NCBI RefSeq assembly: GCF_027172205.1
Contig: NC_070603.1
Span: forward strand, 35,846,501 to 35,910,500
Origin: Podarcis raffonei
Taxonomy: Eukaryota > Chordata > Lepidosauria > Squamata > Lacertidae
Direction of reading: 5' to 3'
DNA: 64,000 bases
Part shown: one piece after another, positions 45,801 to 60,800 of the stretch
Position numbering within the stretch: the first letter of the stretch is position 1
Layout: the number at the start of each line of letters is the position of its first letter
Program-made: the position numbers and the translations under genes
Notes under the pieces: model-generated
What the model was told of the DNA's origin: nothing
The model's database searches: none
The model's input: only the letters and a program-made list of their open reading frames with translations

Positions 45801-48800
45801 AAGGACACCAGATTGGGGAAGACTGTGTAAAGAATGCTGAGCTAGATGAATGTATTTTTTGACTCTGTATAAGGTAGTTTTCTATTGCTGCTGGTTATGA
45901 GTCTCATGCTCACACAAATGAACAAACAACTTGTTTCATATTTGATGCAGGAATGCCTTATTAAAGAAGAAAGAAAGTAAGCTGTGGTGCTTAGCCTAAA
46001 AATCTATAGTCTCTTGCTTATAACAAAGATTTTTAGGTATCTGGTGGAAAGAGGATTTGGGAGAACAATTAGCTTTCTGAAATGTAATGCTTTCTGTCTA
46101 CCAGCCTGACTTTCTTAGCAGCTGTACATATCCAGGCATTCCAAAATTCCATTTTGCAACATCTAGCATGCTTTGGTAAGCATTGTGGGTCCCATCTGCT
46201 TCCATTGTCTATCAGCTACTGTTCATTCTAGATATCTCACCATGAGGTTTTAGCAGATCCTATTTGCTACTCCATGCATACGGTATGGTTTATTGTCTTA
46301 GCTAGCTAGTAATCTTTGACATTTGGGCAGTTGATTTTGCTTTACAGAGCAGGTGAAAGTTTCTGATAAAATTAAATTTGGCCAAGGTGTTGATTCTTAA
46401 GCATCAGCAGTTACAAGCCAAACTTCGGAAGAGTTGGCCAGCACTGGCATTTCCACTTAACTGAGACACTGGATCATCAAATATGCACAAGCAGATGGTT
46501 AGCCTCATGTTAATTACAGAACACATTTGAGCCAAATTCAGACAGATATTCGTGGTGATTTGCATACTGCAGACTTAAGATTCCTTTTTCCAATGGAAAA
46601 GCCCTTGAATGAATGACTTATACAGCCTACTGGATATTTCTGATAAGGCCATCAGTTCAGAACCAATTAACACTTGGAATAACTTCCTATCACAGGGTTC
46701 TAGGCAGCATTTTATATTTTATTGAGATAAGCAGAGGAGTACAACATGTGACTTTGCAATTGCTGTAGGTAGGTATGTGTAATGTAAATTAACAATTGGT
46801 TCTGTTAAACTTTTATTTCTCTTGACAAAAGTATCGTATACAAAAAAGCACATTTATTTAAACTCTACTTTCAGCTGCCCTTATTTATGATCCTGCAAAT
46901 GTTCCCTATATAAGCAATCTTACCTATAGGTGAGTGTTCTTGGAGCAGTCTGCTATCAAAGGAAGCTGTGGCCTGGAGGTTCTTACTTTTTATCTCTCCA
47001 AATGCCTAAATCAGTTGTTCCAAATTGCCGACTTACTTAAAGGATGAGTCCTGGGCTATGTGTCCTGCTCTCATTTGACTAGAGAGAGGCTGTTTGGATG
47101 CCCTTAATTTTCTGAGGGTCCATTGTGGGTTATGTTCCTGACTTTCAAAGCTGGAGAAACAGTTATTGAACTGAGGCAACAGAGAGTTTTTGTAGCCTGT
47201 GAGTGACTAATTTAGCAACTAAGGGAAAATAAAAGAATAAAAAAATGTGGTGCTGTTCTATAAATGGAATTCTTACATACATTTAAAAATAGAGCTTCTT
47301 TGGGTTGCTTTTGAGGAAGTAGCATAATTGCAGAATAGTGTGCCTCTCCTACTTGGTTAAGTTGCTGACGTATTAATGTAGTATCAGAAATAAGTTGTAT
47401 AGCTGTTCAGGAAAAAGGTCCTGCCATGATTAAGACAATATGCAGTGCTTTAAAACCATATGAACCTGAGAGGAATTGCTGCTGGTTGGCTTGTACCTGC
47501 CACTTCTACTTGCTTGACGCATTGAGTAAATATATGTTGAAATTGGGCTAGCTAGTTCAATTTGAGGTTATCCACAGTAAAACCTAGGAACTGATTACGT
47601 TCTCTGAAGTGAAAATGTTAGGATGTATGTTGGGGTAGAAACAATGTACTTATTTCCTTAGGATCCTGACTCTGTGTGATCCTGATTGTATTTTTGTGAT
47701 AACAGGGGCATGGTCTGAGATATTAAGAAGACAGATCTCCAAGTTGTGGACCTAAGACTTTCTGTGATTAAGAAATAATCCATTCTGGAGTAATTTTTAC
47801 TCATTATGTGAACAGCCCTCTCTCATGCAAGGAAGCCTTTGGGACACATGTCTGATAACTACTTAGTATGTGGCTTAACTACTTGGTTTGTGGAAGGAAA
47901 CTCTATTTTTGAGCCTGTGCTCATGTAGTAAAATGGATATGTGGGTATTCTTTACACATGATGGTGTATATTTGTACAATATTTGTGTACTCCTTTTCTG
48001 CTGTAATATTTCTCAAAGCAGTTCCCAATAATAGAACTGGATTTATAGACAGGTCATACTGCCTTGGCAATTCCGAATTGCAGGTGCTGTCAATGGGATC
48101 ATGTGATTCCTTGTTCTGCCCCTCAAAGGTGGTGGTGACAAAGAGATGTCCTAGTAGCAGATGTTTTTCAGAGTCCTAGACTGATACCTTTTGAGAGAGG
48201 AGACCACACACATGTGCATGCCTTGTAGTGTTCACCTCACCGTTCATTGTATTTTGTGGAGTATCTAGAATTCTGAAGTTGTGTGGCAGACCCTTTTTTT
48301 AAAAAAAAGTATTTTTATTAAAGATTTCTTGGTTTACAAAAGTATGTGCAATGTCTCTTTTTTCAAGTTACATTTTCTTGATCAGTTTCATTTGTTGATA
48401 CATTAGTGTTACATTAGGAAGAAAAGGGGGAAAGAGGTGGAGGGGGAATGGTGAGTGGGGGTGGGGTCGGGTGGCAATGTTTCTATTTTACTTAATGTGT
48501 GTGGGGGGGGGTTGTGTCAGCGTCACTTGTGCAGGTTCTCTTTGCTATTTGCTTGTGTTCCTTTAGTGGTGAGAGAGGTTGGGGTTGGCCTAGAGTGTGA
48601 TTGTTTATTTGTGATTGGCTGTGGTGAACTTTGTTTTCATGTGTGAGTGGGGTAGGTGGATGTTTTGGATCAGGTAACCAAATTGATTCATATGCTGTTG
48701 GTGGATTCTTGTCGTTGTCTTGTTGGGCTGTGTATGTGATAAAGGGGAGCCATACCGGGGTGAAGGCGTCATCTTCTATTTGTCCCCATATCAGTTTCAG

Positions 48801-51800
48801 TTTATTGGTTAATTTTTCTAGTAAGGCTGTTTCCCATGCTATTTGGTACCATTGGTCCATGCTTACTCCTGACAGGACTCTCCAGTGTCTGGTTATGATG
48901 TTTCTGGCTGCTGAGAGTAGGTGGGTTATGAGTTCTTTGTGATGTGTGGGCATTATTGTCTTGGAAGAGGCAGACCCTTTCTTCATACCCTGCTTGAAAC
49001 TTAACTTCAGTTCTGGGCGACAATACAGGATTTATTCAAGTTTCTGAGCCCTGTTGGCTGGCTGACTGTTTTTATTTAAAAAATTGTTTGTATTATTTGG
49101 AAGAAGTTGCTAATGAAAGAATTCTGTGTTTGCAAAAAGACTGGCATGTAGCTCAGTATAATGTGTGGCATAGTGCGTCCTAGCAGCTGTTGCACCATAA
49201 ACTTAAATATGCTTACCCATTGAAGGCCCAGGGGTATTCTGTATGCTTTTATCGGCATAGAGTTGATACCTTTAGGGGTCATGCTAAAATAAAATTATTT
49301 ATTGTCAACAATGAATGTTTAATAATGTAATTTCTGGTACAGACCCAAACATTCAAGAAGAAATCTGCTGCCTTGTTCTCAGCAGATTTCTCCAGCTGCA
49401 GCTGAAGTACCATTGGTTCTGACAGTAATCTTTTAGTGCTAGTAATCACACACTCCATGCTAACTGTTTTTATAGTAATAGCCAATGCTTGAGAATCCAA
49501 AAGTAATAATTCAACTGAAATAGTGTGAAATGAATTAGATGCTTTCAATTCTTTCATGTGAATAATTTCAGGCATTCATTCAGCAGTGAAGGAATGTCTG
49601 CTTAAGGGGTTTGAGGGTTTCTGTTTGTGTGTTTCTTTGTTTTGTAACTGACCCAGTATTTTCTTAGGAGAGTTCAAGTACATTTACCTATACAAGCACA
49701 TGTGTATGCACGTGCTCGCATAAGAATTGGATAGGACTGTATCTAAAAATACTGTCATCTTATTTAATATTTAACCAGTTTTCTAAACATGCAGGCAGCC
49801 CTTTTCCCAATAGGATAGAAAATGAAACTGAACTGATTGTGGTGGCTACATTTTTAGTGCTTTCTTCTGTAATCCAAGTTTTAAAGAAAAGGCTTTGGTT
49901 ACATTTATCTCAGTGCCTTAGATAAATCAGCAGCTTCTATAGTTCAGTTTTTTATGGTAAGTTGTTTTAGAAGTTGAATGGAATCCATTCCGGAAGTCCG
50001 TTCGACTTCCAAAACGTTTGGAAACCGAAACGTGGCTTCTGATTAGCCGCAGGAAGCTCCTGCAGCCAATCGGAGGTTGCGGAAGCCCTGTTGGACGTTC
50101 GAGTTCCAAAGAACGTTTGCAAACCGGAACACTCACTTCTGGGTTTGCAGCGTTTGGGAGCCAAAACGTCCAAGTACCAAGGCATTTGGGATCCAAGTTA
50201 CGACTGTATAGCCGGGAAGGTGGCATACATAAAATGTGCTGTGCATCAGGGGAATAACAGAGTTCTGACAAGGGTGTTCAGACTTAAGGATTTGCTTCCC
50301 CACACAGTCATTTAGCAGGGGCAAAACTAAACTTTATTTCACCTGGGTCAAAGACCCAGTTTGGCACCCCATGCATATTTGCGTGTGTACACACACAGGT
50401 TGGGAGCCTCGATGGTGCTTCTCTGGAGGCTTCAGCTGGGGCAAAAAGCCTGACTAGACCCCCCTCCCCCGGTAGTTACGGCTCTGTCTTAAATTGGGTC
50501 CAATTAGTACACTTTCTTGTTCTCCATCAACTCCCATTTTCTCCTTGTGGCCTCTCATTTTGAGTTATAGCAGATCCATCCAATACCAGTGTGGTGTGTT
50601 CAGGTCCAATGCCATTGTGATAACAGCAAGAAGAGTGTTAAAATTTCTATAGAAACACCAAAGTTCAAAAAGCTTGTGTTCTGCTTCCCCCGCCCCCTCT
50701 ACTCACACACATTCATCTTTGGATTCAAGCCATAGTGAGTTCAGGCTGCAGGAGAGGGGCTTTTTGCTGGTGGCACCCAGGCTTTGGAACACCCTCCTGA
50801 AGTAAGTAAGACTGGTGCTAACACAATCCTCATCCCAGGGAGACTATTGAACTCCTGAATCCCTGCGTTCAGGCTGTTTTGAGCAACTGAGGGGGAACAA
50901 GATGAACCTTAATCCAGATAAGACAGAGGTCCTGTGGAAGGAAAAACATACACTTTTGTATGGAGGTTTGTAACTGATTCTAGAAGGGGTTGCATTTCAT
51001 CTGAATGATCAAGTTCACATTATGTGAATACTGCTAGAATCCATGCTAAATGGGGATGATGAGATGGTAGCCGTGGCCAGTGGTGCTTTTTCCAGTTTTG
51101 GCTGGTTTGTTAGCTGAAACTCTACCTGGAGAGAATGAATGTTGTCTCAGTTATCTATGCACAAGTGAGTATCTAGGCTGGACAACTGCAATGTACATGA
51201 GGTGGCTTTTAAAAGTGGTTAAGAACTTTCATCTGGAACAAATAAAAGTTGGTTGGGGCTGGGTGGTTAAAGTGCTTTGCACCTACATTATACCAGCTGC
51301 ACTGTCCCAATGTGTTTCTGAACCCAAATTAAAAGTGCTGGTGATAATCTTAAAAGCCCGTAATCATTTTGGGACTGGGTTACCTACAGCAGTGTTCCCC
51401 AACCTTGGGCCTCCAGCTGTTTTTGGACTACAACTCCCATCATCCCTCGCTAGCAAGACCAGTGGTCAAGGATGATGGGAATTGTAGTCTAAAAAACAGC
51501 TGGAGGCCCAAGGTTGGGGAACACTGACCTACAGGACTGTGCATGGAATGGAACCTCTGAATCTACCTTGTGGGCTCTGCTCAGGCCAGTTTCTTTCTTT
51601 TTACAGATACCTGAAGGAATTCCGCACAGAGCAGTGCCCACTCTTTGTGCAGCACAAGTGTACTCAGCATAGGCCCTATACATGCTTCCACTGGCACTTT
51701 GTCAACCAGCGTCGCCGCCGGTCTATCCGCCGTCGGGATGGCACCTTTAACTACAGTCCTGACATTTACTGCACCAAATATGATGAGACCACAGGGATCT

Positions 51801-54800
51801 GTCCAGAAGGAGACGAGTAAGTTACTCAAGGCTGCATCTAACTTGACCAGATGGAGGTTCCAGCCTGCACTTACAGAGAGGAGAGAATTCAACAAACCAG
51901 CTTTTTAAAAATCATGCAGAAGAACCCATGAAGAAATGTGGAAACGCTGCAGTAGAAACTTGAACAAAAAATTAATCATGATTGCACCACACCTATATAT
52001 TCCCCCCCCCCCCCAAATGAAGGCTGTAATTCAAAGGTTTTTTTGCTCTGGAATAATCCTAGAGAAATTAGTGAGGTTTATTTTAAAATTAATGGCCTGA
52101 GGATCGTTTCCTCATTTTATATCCTTATTTTACAAAGGATACAAATGGGAAAAAAGTGCTGGATTTGACAACCGTGAGGACTAAAAAATTTTTTTTGTTG
52201 GGCAGCATGTTTCAGCCTTTGAGTTTCTACGAGCTCTGTTTTCCCCCCCTCCCCTGTAGGTGTCCATTCCTGCATAGAACTACTGGTGACACAGAACGTA
52301 GATATCACCTGCGCTACTACAAAACTGGAATCTGCATCCATGAGACTGACTCAAAAGGAAACTGCACCAAGAACGGTCTCCACTGTGCTTTTGCTCATGG
52401 GCCCCATGACCTCCGCTCTCCAGTTTATGATATCAGGTTAGTAGAGGATGAAGTTCCTTGTCTGCAGAAGTATGCTTGCTAAGCCAAAATGGAACAGATC
52501 AGAGTACAAAATGCTGCTGAATGTGTAGTGTTTAGCATCAGAAGTATGATGGTGTTCTGTTTTCTCTCTTCCTCCACCCCTGCCCCCCAACCCCGCACAA
52601 AAGAATATGTTATATACAGTCCTTTAAGGCCGTTTCCTGTGACTTTTTATGCATCACAAGGTGACTTGGGCAAGTATCTGGGTGCCAGGAGCCCCATTAT
52701 TATGAATGGGTTTAATATAAGTCAGACTATTGCTAAGCCTCAACCATTGCCCTCACTAGACATAAGATAGTAAGGTGACTAGGAAGAGGTTAAATCTGCC
52801 CCCCCTCCAACTATACCCCCCCGAGCATATCTCCACCACCAGATGACTGTCAAAAATCACCTATCAGTTTAAAGAAAGGGATGGTATGACTTTAATTTCT
52901 TAGAACAAGATTTGTATAGAAACAAGCAGCCTAAGTGTTTGTAAGATTGGGTGAAACTGGACATTGGCAGCAAACATTGGTCTAGGAATTCTGGTTACCC
53001 CCATATATCTGTGAAGCAGAGGGAGAGGACATGATTCGCAGGGAAGATGCTATGGTACGGGAATATGCTCTGAGAAAAAACCCTTTTTTTCTATCCACAT
53101 TTCCCCATAGTCTACAACCACTTTATCTGTTTTGTCCCACAATGCAGCAGATGCATATCTGAGTCCCATGACTAGAGAGGGAGTACCAGTGGGAAAGTGG
53201 CAGCAGGGGAAGGATTAATTACCCTTCCCCTGCCTGCTGCTTCTTCCCTGCAGATCACACCCTCCCCCAGCTGATGTATAGTTGTGTGTTACTGACTGGG
53301 GTTCCCAGCCCTGAGTCTGCAACCAAGTGTCTCTTTCAGCCCTTAGAGGTAAATATCATTTCATTAAGTATATGGGAGAGCATGTTTAAAGAGATGTTAA
53401 CATTAGACCTAAGGTATTCTTTCCAATAGTTCTGTAAGATGAAAATACTTAAGTTTAGGAAATAGACATTGTATTTGTTTGTTCTATTTATATTATGGCT
53501 ATCAAAAGGGAATATGTGAAGCATGCTAGGAGTTTACTTGGGTTTGTTTTGGGAGGTGGGGAGGATTAATTATGCTGTATTAACTTGCTGGAGGCACACC
53601 AGTTGAGATTCAACCAGGATCTTATTTTACCTTCTTCATGAAGCACCATGCCCCTGCGTGCAAATAAATGTGTGTGTTGTATAGGGGATTAATAGAACAA
53701 CAGTGGAAAATGGGGTGCAATATGTCTTGTAGGAGTTTTCTCCAAAATAGCAGGAGGACAGAGTGCTCATACAAATCCTGAATCTCTAAAAGTGGGCTTA
53801 GCAAAAAAAGAAAGAAAAAATGTATGGGAATTCCTGCATTGTGGCAACTCCTATCTGGTAGACACACATCTCTTTCTCTGAATCTTCTCTGCCTGCCTAT
53901 TGTTCATTTAACTCTGTTCCCTAAGGGAGCTTCAGGCCATGGAAGCTTTGCAGAATGGTCAGACTACATCAGAGGGTGGCATAGAGGGTCAGTCTGCAGT
54001 TGCCGCTAGCCATGCTATGATAGAGAAAATACTCAGTGAAGAGCCAAGGTGGCAAGGTGAGTTCCTTAGGGTCTTACATAGGGCTGTCCATTGTTCTTGG
54101 ACTGCCCGCTCCTCCTATCACAAGGTTCTTCATGTAGGAAGCAATATGCTTGTCATCGCGAATTAACCAGCCACACCTGTCTTCACAGACACAACATATG
54201 TTTTGGGAAACTACAAAACAGAACAATGTAAGAAGCCCCCACGTCTCTGTCGACAGGGTTATGCCTGCCCTTACTACCATAATAGCAAAGATAGAAGAAG
54301 GAGCCCCAGGAAGCACAAATACAGGTACAGTGCCTCAAGATCTGGTGTTTTGGAAGGGACCAGTAGTTTTGAGTTTTCTTCAAACCTATTGAACCCATTT
54401 ATGTGATTACTTCCTTTGTTAAGACACGGATTGTAGTAAAACAAATGGTTCTGTTTATTACAAGTGGGTCCCAATCAAATACTACTGTGTGTTCTAGGTT
54501 GCAGTTCTCAAGTCCAGGGGTGAGAACTGCAGGCCCAAGCACCAAATGTGACCCTCCAGGCCTCTCTGTCCCAACCCTCAGGACTCTCCCTGCTACCCTT
54601 TCTCAGGCACCCCTCAATGGCCCTGCTTTGCACCTTCCTCGAGTGCTTTTGCCTTGCTGGAATGTGTCCTAGAGCTGTGATAATGCCTCCTACTTGCATA
54701 GATTGAGAAATGCATGTAGGTGTATAGCCATCTCTGACTTTTGCATGGCTGGAATATAGCCTACTGCACAAAGGTAAGTCATATCCATTGAACTACCCAC

Positions 54801-57800
54801 TTTTTGCTTCTGCCTACACAACTAGCATGGAAACCTCAGGAAGTTGCCTAGGAGGAAATGCAGCTGGAAAAGACTGGAAAAGGTTCTCCACCCCTGAATT
54901 AGTCCTGTTGAGAGCAATATATTCCCTTTGAAGTTAAGCTCTAAGGATTGGTTCAGATACTGTTTTTGAGAGGAATAAGGGCTGCTGGGTTGTGTGTATA
55001 CTTCTGGCAACTGTTAATACTGAAAGTGATCCTAATTGTTATATTTAAGAAAATGTTTTGGGGCAGTTTCTTAACACTGGTTACTTGTTTTTATGCAACC
55101 TCTGAGTGTTCAGAATGGGTGGTGGGGAGAGCACCCTTAATTTTTGTAGCTGGGGTAAGCTATTTTGCTATTTCTCACTGTCTGTTCAAGCATCTAGATA
55201 CTAAAAATGTGGGTTATAAATAATATAATAATATAATTAATATAATATAATATAATATGTAATATGGGCGTTGAGAGCACTTTTTAATCTTCTAGCTTAG
55301 AAAGTTTTGCTCTTTTATTTTTCTCTGTTGTAATTTTCCTGTCTTATATTGTTTTGTTTGATTAATTTATCGCCTTTTATCATGCTTCATTTTTTGTTGT
55401 ATTAATATGCCATTCACCACTTTGAAGCAAGTTACTGTTGTTGTTAGTAAAATTAGTAGTAGTAGTAGTAGTAGTAGTAGTACTTAAAAGTAGTACTTAA
55501 TAATTGTTGAGATGATATAACTTCAAAAATTGGTGCTGGAATTCTACTGCTGTTCTCTTCCTTCCTCTTTCCTTTTTCCTTGTGTATCATGTCTATTAGA
55601 CTCTGTATCTTTTAATCTCTGTGCAACCCCTAGAATTTGCTTTATAGCAACATAGTGCTAGCACAGTTTTCAGAGTGGGAATCTCTAGTCCTTGTGAAAA
55701 TTGTGTTACACGTTGAGACTTAATACTTCAAATAGAAAGGCCACATGAAAAGGTATCTCTCTGAGATCACAGGTTTCCATTAAACTCCCACAGTTCATGT
55801 TCAAACTGTATTTCAAGCATTGGTCAGTTTGTTACCTTGTCTCCTGCTGTTGTGTGCTTTCCTCTTCTGTGGGGGCAAAGAAGACTGTCCTCTTGAAACC
55901 CACCAGCTTCTGTCCTAATTCAATGTGACCTGAAATCATATGTATTTAGTTCTGCATAATGAAGTAAAACCTTTCACTGCCTTGGGAAAAGCTATATTGC
56001 AGGTAGCTAAGGTATTCAATATGCAGAAGTAAGTGGCAGGGATATATGGAAGCAGTAGACTGGGCATCCCTGTTTGGGACAGTGAGATAAGTTTATTTGA
56101 TGGTACCGAGTTGGAATTGGGTTACTTATTCTATACCATTGCTGCCTTCTTTATGCAGGTCATCCCCATGCCCCAGTGTGAAACATGGAGATGAGTGGGG
56201 AGATCCCAGTAAGTGTGACAATGGAGATGCATGCCAGTACTGTCACACCCGCACAGAACAACAGTTTCATCCAGAGGTACAGTGAGCAACCCTTCCTGTT
56301 GGCTGCCTGGCTAGATAAATGGAGGGGCTCCAGGGTTTATATGTGCTGATAAACAGTAACACTTCTAATAAAAAGTACAATAAGAACACTGGAAGAGAAA
56401 GAATCCAAGGGGTCCTGAGGAGCTGAAATTGCTTGCGATCTTGGATTCTTCACCCATAAGTGCTCCTATTGCCATCTAGACATGCTGGGAAGAATGTTTC
56501 CTTGGACATTGAGAGTGCAGCTGGCAGGGGCTGCAGGAACCAAGGTGAGGGGCCAAATGGGGCTTGATGGTTGGATGTAGGAGAGTGAGAAAATTTGGAG
56601 TGGACTATGGCACATGCGGAAGCCTAGAAGACACAGACAAGAGGCTGAGGGAGGTGCATGAGATCTAGGTAGTACCCTGAGGGGTTAGGCTGACTCCTTG
56701 TCTTGTTTTTCTGAATTTGAGACATAATTCGTCCAAAATGCGAAAAAAGAATTTTTTACTGTCTCATAAGGTATTCAGAGCAAAGTCAGAACAGTGATGG
56801 GGAACTAAATGTCATGAAGGCTTTCAAAGTTGGAACAGAAGGTGTGATGAATTTGGGAACTGACACCTGTGCATACAAGGACAGCAGAGTTAGTCTTAGT
56901 GTACACAACCCTTATCATAAGAAGACCATGTGTTTTCTAGCAACATTTGATGTTACTGTTGGGACATGGCTGCCCTGTCTATCAGCAGGATCCTTTCAAA
57001 CTCTAGTTAAACATAGTTGAAGCAGTTCAACTATGTTCCTTTCCTCTTTCCCCAAAGACTGCTGTTCTGGCAGCATTGGGTGGCAGGGGCTTTGGGAGTG
57101 GTTCCCATGGATCCATATACACATGGAAACACTTCTCTTGAATGGATACTTATTTTGTGATCTGATTCTGGATCCTTAGATAGAGCCAGTGTATGCACAG
57201 GACCATCACTCAGGAAGTTGCAAGAGTCATTAAAGCTGCAGTCCTATACACACTTATATGGGAGTAAGTCCAGCCAAACTTTTGAGCAGACGTGCAAAAT
57301 ATTGTGATGACGTTCTAATCAACTGTATTAATGTGTATTATCAATGGTAATACTGCTAAAATTAATTCTGTGAATGTCAAATATAATTTGGGATCAGAGT
57401 TATATGTAAAGCATAACTGAGGCACATCAAACTCAGTTGCATTTCTTGGTATAGTTCTTTTTTTTAAAAAAAAAATCATTATAGATAACTATGTGTGCTC
57501 ACTTGCATCACATTTTGTGCTTTCCCCCCCAGATCTACAAATCAACAAAATGTAATGACATGCAACAGTCTGGCAGCTGCCCCCGAGGACCCTTCTGTGC
57601 CTTTGCACATGTAGAACGTAGGTGGTCTTATCTTTATCTAGCAATAAAGTGTAAGCTGTGAGAGAAGTGTCATCCTGGGTTGAAAGTGGGACTTCATTTG
57701 CTGGATCAAGCAAAATTCAAAACAAATTACCCCCCTCCCCTCAGCAAGTCATGGGAAAGAATTCAAAAATAAATATTCCAGTGGATTTTATTTTGTGTGT

Positions 57801-60800
57801 TGTATCTTTTACTTTGGAAAAGACTCTTTAGCCACCAGATGGTGTACGCTCTAATTGCATTTCCTCAAAATTAAGTGACACCCAGTGGCCACTCAAGGTA
57901 TTGTACAGTTTTAAGTTTTGCTGTGGGCATTTTGGGCTGCTGGTTTGTAATTTGCCTGCCTGAGGCTGTGAATACACTATTTCTTTCTGCGGAGCAAACG
58001 AAAGAACTCATCTGCTGTAGTATTTGACCTGATCCTTTCGTGAAGGAGTTTTCTGCTTTTCAAATTTCTTTTTAAGAAGCCAGATCAATGTGGCACCGAT
58101 CACTTGGTTGGATTCTTAGAAATGATGGGCAAGAATTTTTGGACACTTGATCAAGACATATTTCATAGAGGGAGGAGCAGTGATAGGATTTTCCTCTTCA
58201 GCAAGGCACTGGTGAGTATGGATGGGGGGATCTGTGACTCCCCAGGTGCTGTTGGACTGCAACTCCCAGCCTGGTCAGTGGTTGTGAATGATGGGAGTTG
58301 TTATTCAACCACGCCTAGTGGGGCACAGATTCACCACCCCTGCTGTAGCTCAACACTGGCATTAAAAGTGAAATAAGCAGTGTCTTGCCCTAACCTGAAA
58401 TATGTAAGAAGAAAGCTGAAATGGTTTTTGAACTACCCACCCTCTGCAAATCACTTTGGAGGAATGAAGGTGAAGCCACCTCCACAAATCCAGTCTGAAT
58501 CAGTGAAGGTCCGCTCCATTCAACCCACCCAGATCTTGTCTGCTGAGCTGAAGACTGGATCTACTTCATATTCTTTCCCTTCCAGGTGCCCCAGACATTT
58601 CAGGGTGGGCTTGCGACACAGATTCAGAACAACTGTTATAGCTCTTGTTTCTCCATACATAACCTATTCTGCCATATGAATTGTCTAGTTTGCACTATTG
58701 GGAACATGGGATCTTTCCGTACGTAAAAAAAAAAATCAATTCTAGCGTTCTGAAATCAAATCAGTGTTTCACACACAATACTAAGGTCTTTCTGTCTCCA
58801 TTCCAAAACAGAGGGATAACAACTGGGAAGGGCTATTGCCTTTAGGCATCACATCATAGGCGTAGCCAGGATTTATTTCAGGGAGGCAGACTTTATGTTG
58901 GGGGGGGGGCAGAACCAAGTTATCTGCAACACAATTGTTTGTTTGTTTGTTTATTTATTTACTTAATTTGGGTGGGACAGCTGCCCGGCCCCCTGGCTAC
59001 AGCCATGCCTCACACCTGGGCTTTCCAGAAGTATATGGTTGGACATAGTTGGAAATAGAATGCTGGACTGTGTAGACAGCTGGTCTGATCCAAGAGGGTT
59101 GTTGTTATAGTCTGACGTTCTTTAGGCTATGATTCTAAGCAAGCTTATGGAAGAAAACATCATTGAAATTGTAAGCTTGCTTACCTAGTAAATATGCTTA
59201 GTATTGGAGTGTCAATCATCACCATCAAGGTATTTTTAGTCATCATTTAACATTAGAGATGGAAACCCTGATTCAGTAGGTCTTTTGAATGAATAGTTAC
59301 ATCTGTCATTGCTTTAAGAGTGTAATTTATAATTTTAGGAAAAGCTGAGACACTCAAGGCAACAAACCAAACATTTATCAACTTTGTCTTATGAAAACTT
59401 TCTGTTACTTCTGGGCTGGTATGACGATTGCTGCAAATAGATACGGATCTATGGAACCTCTGCACTTAGGAGAGCCATAAGATCCATTTTCATTTTTCTG
59501 CATACATTGTGTCATGTTTTTGTTTTGCATTTCTTACAGAACCTCCACTTAATGAAGAGTTACAATCAACATCCTCTGTTTCCAGTCCTACACAAACAGG
59601 CCCTGTAATGTATATGCCCTCGGCAGCAGGCGATTCTGTTCCCGTCAGCCCTTCTAGTCCACAAGCCCCAGACCTTAGCAATGTACGTAGAAATTTTGAA
59701 AGTTCTTCACTTTGTAGGTTTTTACTGCAGACTTGTCTAAATATGAATGCCTTCTAGAGGAAGAAGCTGCCCCCTCGGACTCAAATACGTTGCCTTAAGG
59801 AAATGGTGCCTATATTTTTTCCATAAAATTTACTTAGAATTTGTGGGGATTGGCAGAGCACTGGGATGCAAAACAGGTTTCCATCTGTGAGCTGAGATTT
59901 TGAAGGAACATAGTGGCATGGGTTTAAATCACAACTGCCACTTTCAAACTGGATTAGACAAGCTGAGCTGCTTTAAATTTACTTGGAAGTCATTTTCGAG
60001 CTGCCATATGGAGCAGCCCAAGGCTTTTCTGTGAAATTTAATACTGTTGTAATGCTCCCTGCTTAGAATTTGTCCCATTTGGGAAGTACTCTTTCTTCAT
60101 CTGAAAATGACTGCTTCTAGAACACCTCTTCAAATTATTAAAATGTTTGCATGGTTTTGCTTTTCTCCTCTTGAATAAAGTGCTCCAAGCATAAAAGGGA
60201 TAGTGCAATCTCTTGTTGTGGGTGCTGAGCTCTATTGTATAGGTCTCATCTGAATTGCTTACCTTGTGAATAGTGGCAGCTGCTCCTAACTAAATGTTTG
60301 GGAATACAGCCTTGGAGCTTGTGTACTATGATATGTTTGAAGAATTTAACGTGGGGTAGTTGCCCTCTGTTTTCATGTTAAGCTAAAATTAAGCTGTAGT
60401 TATCCCTTGGGAGAGTCTTGCATATTTCTAGTGAATCATATCAAGTCACTGTTTAGAAGTAGACATCCTGCTGTATAGTGGCAACCTCACACTCTCACCT
60501 TTTGGCGAGCAAATTGTAATGTCTCCTTCCAAGTCCACCTGCTTTTGTCATACTGAAGCACCCTTTGTCTGTTGTTACTTCAGCCTGCTCAGCTGTGTAT
60601 GTAGGCTGCAAGCCGAGTGAATGATGTTTTAATTATGCCTATTACGTGCCTATGACTGATTAAAGCTAAATAAATTGCTCATCCCACATATTCTGTGTTA
60701 TGTCTTTGTCTTTGACTGTAGGTATGGAATAAACCAGGAACTCTGCCAACTAGCCCCACTTCTACTACAGTAAGTATCCACTCTAACTGGGGAGAGAGAG

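Larger units (their letters stand above)
32840..51606. other. UNK: UNK intron 1 (18.8 kb)
   Basis: It begins GTACGT within the CpG island and ends TTTTTTACAG. I find no further exon in it. It holds the repeats listed separately. The stretches 38240-39160, 42000-45300 and 45890-48280 are AT-rich and contain only weak repeat traces. Confidence 0.8.

Noticed and set aside
48492-48986. 164-codon minus-strand ORF as a host gene
   Set aside because: Its sequence resembles an L1 ORF2 end and it is bounded by a target duplication.
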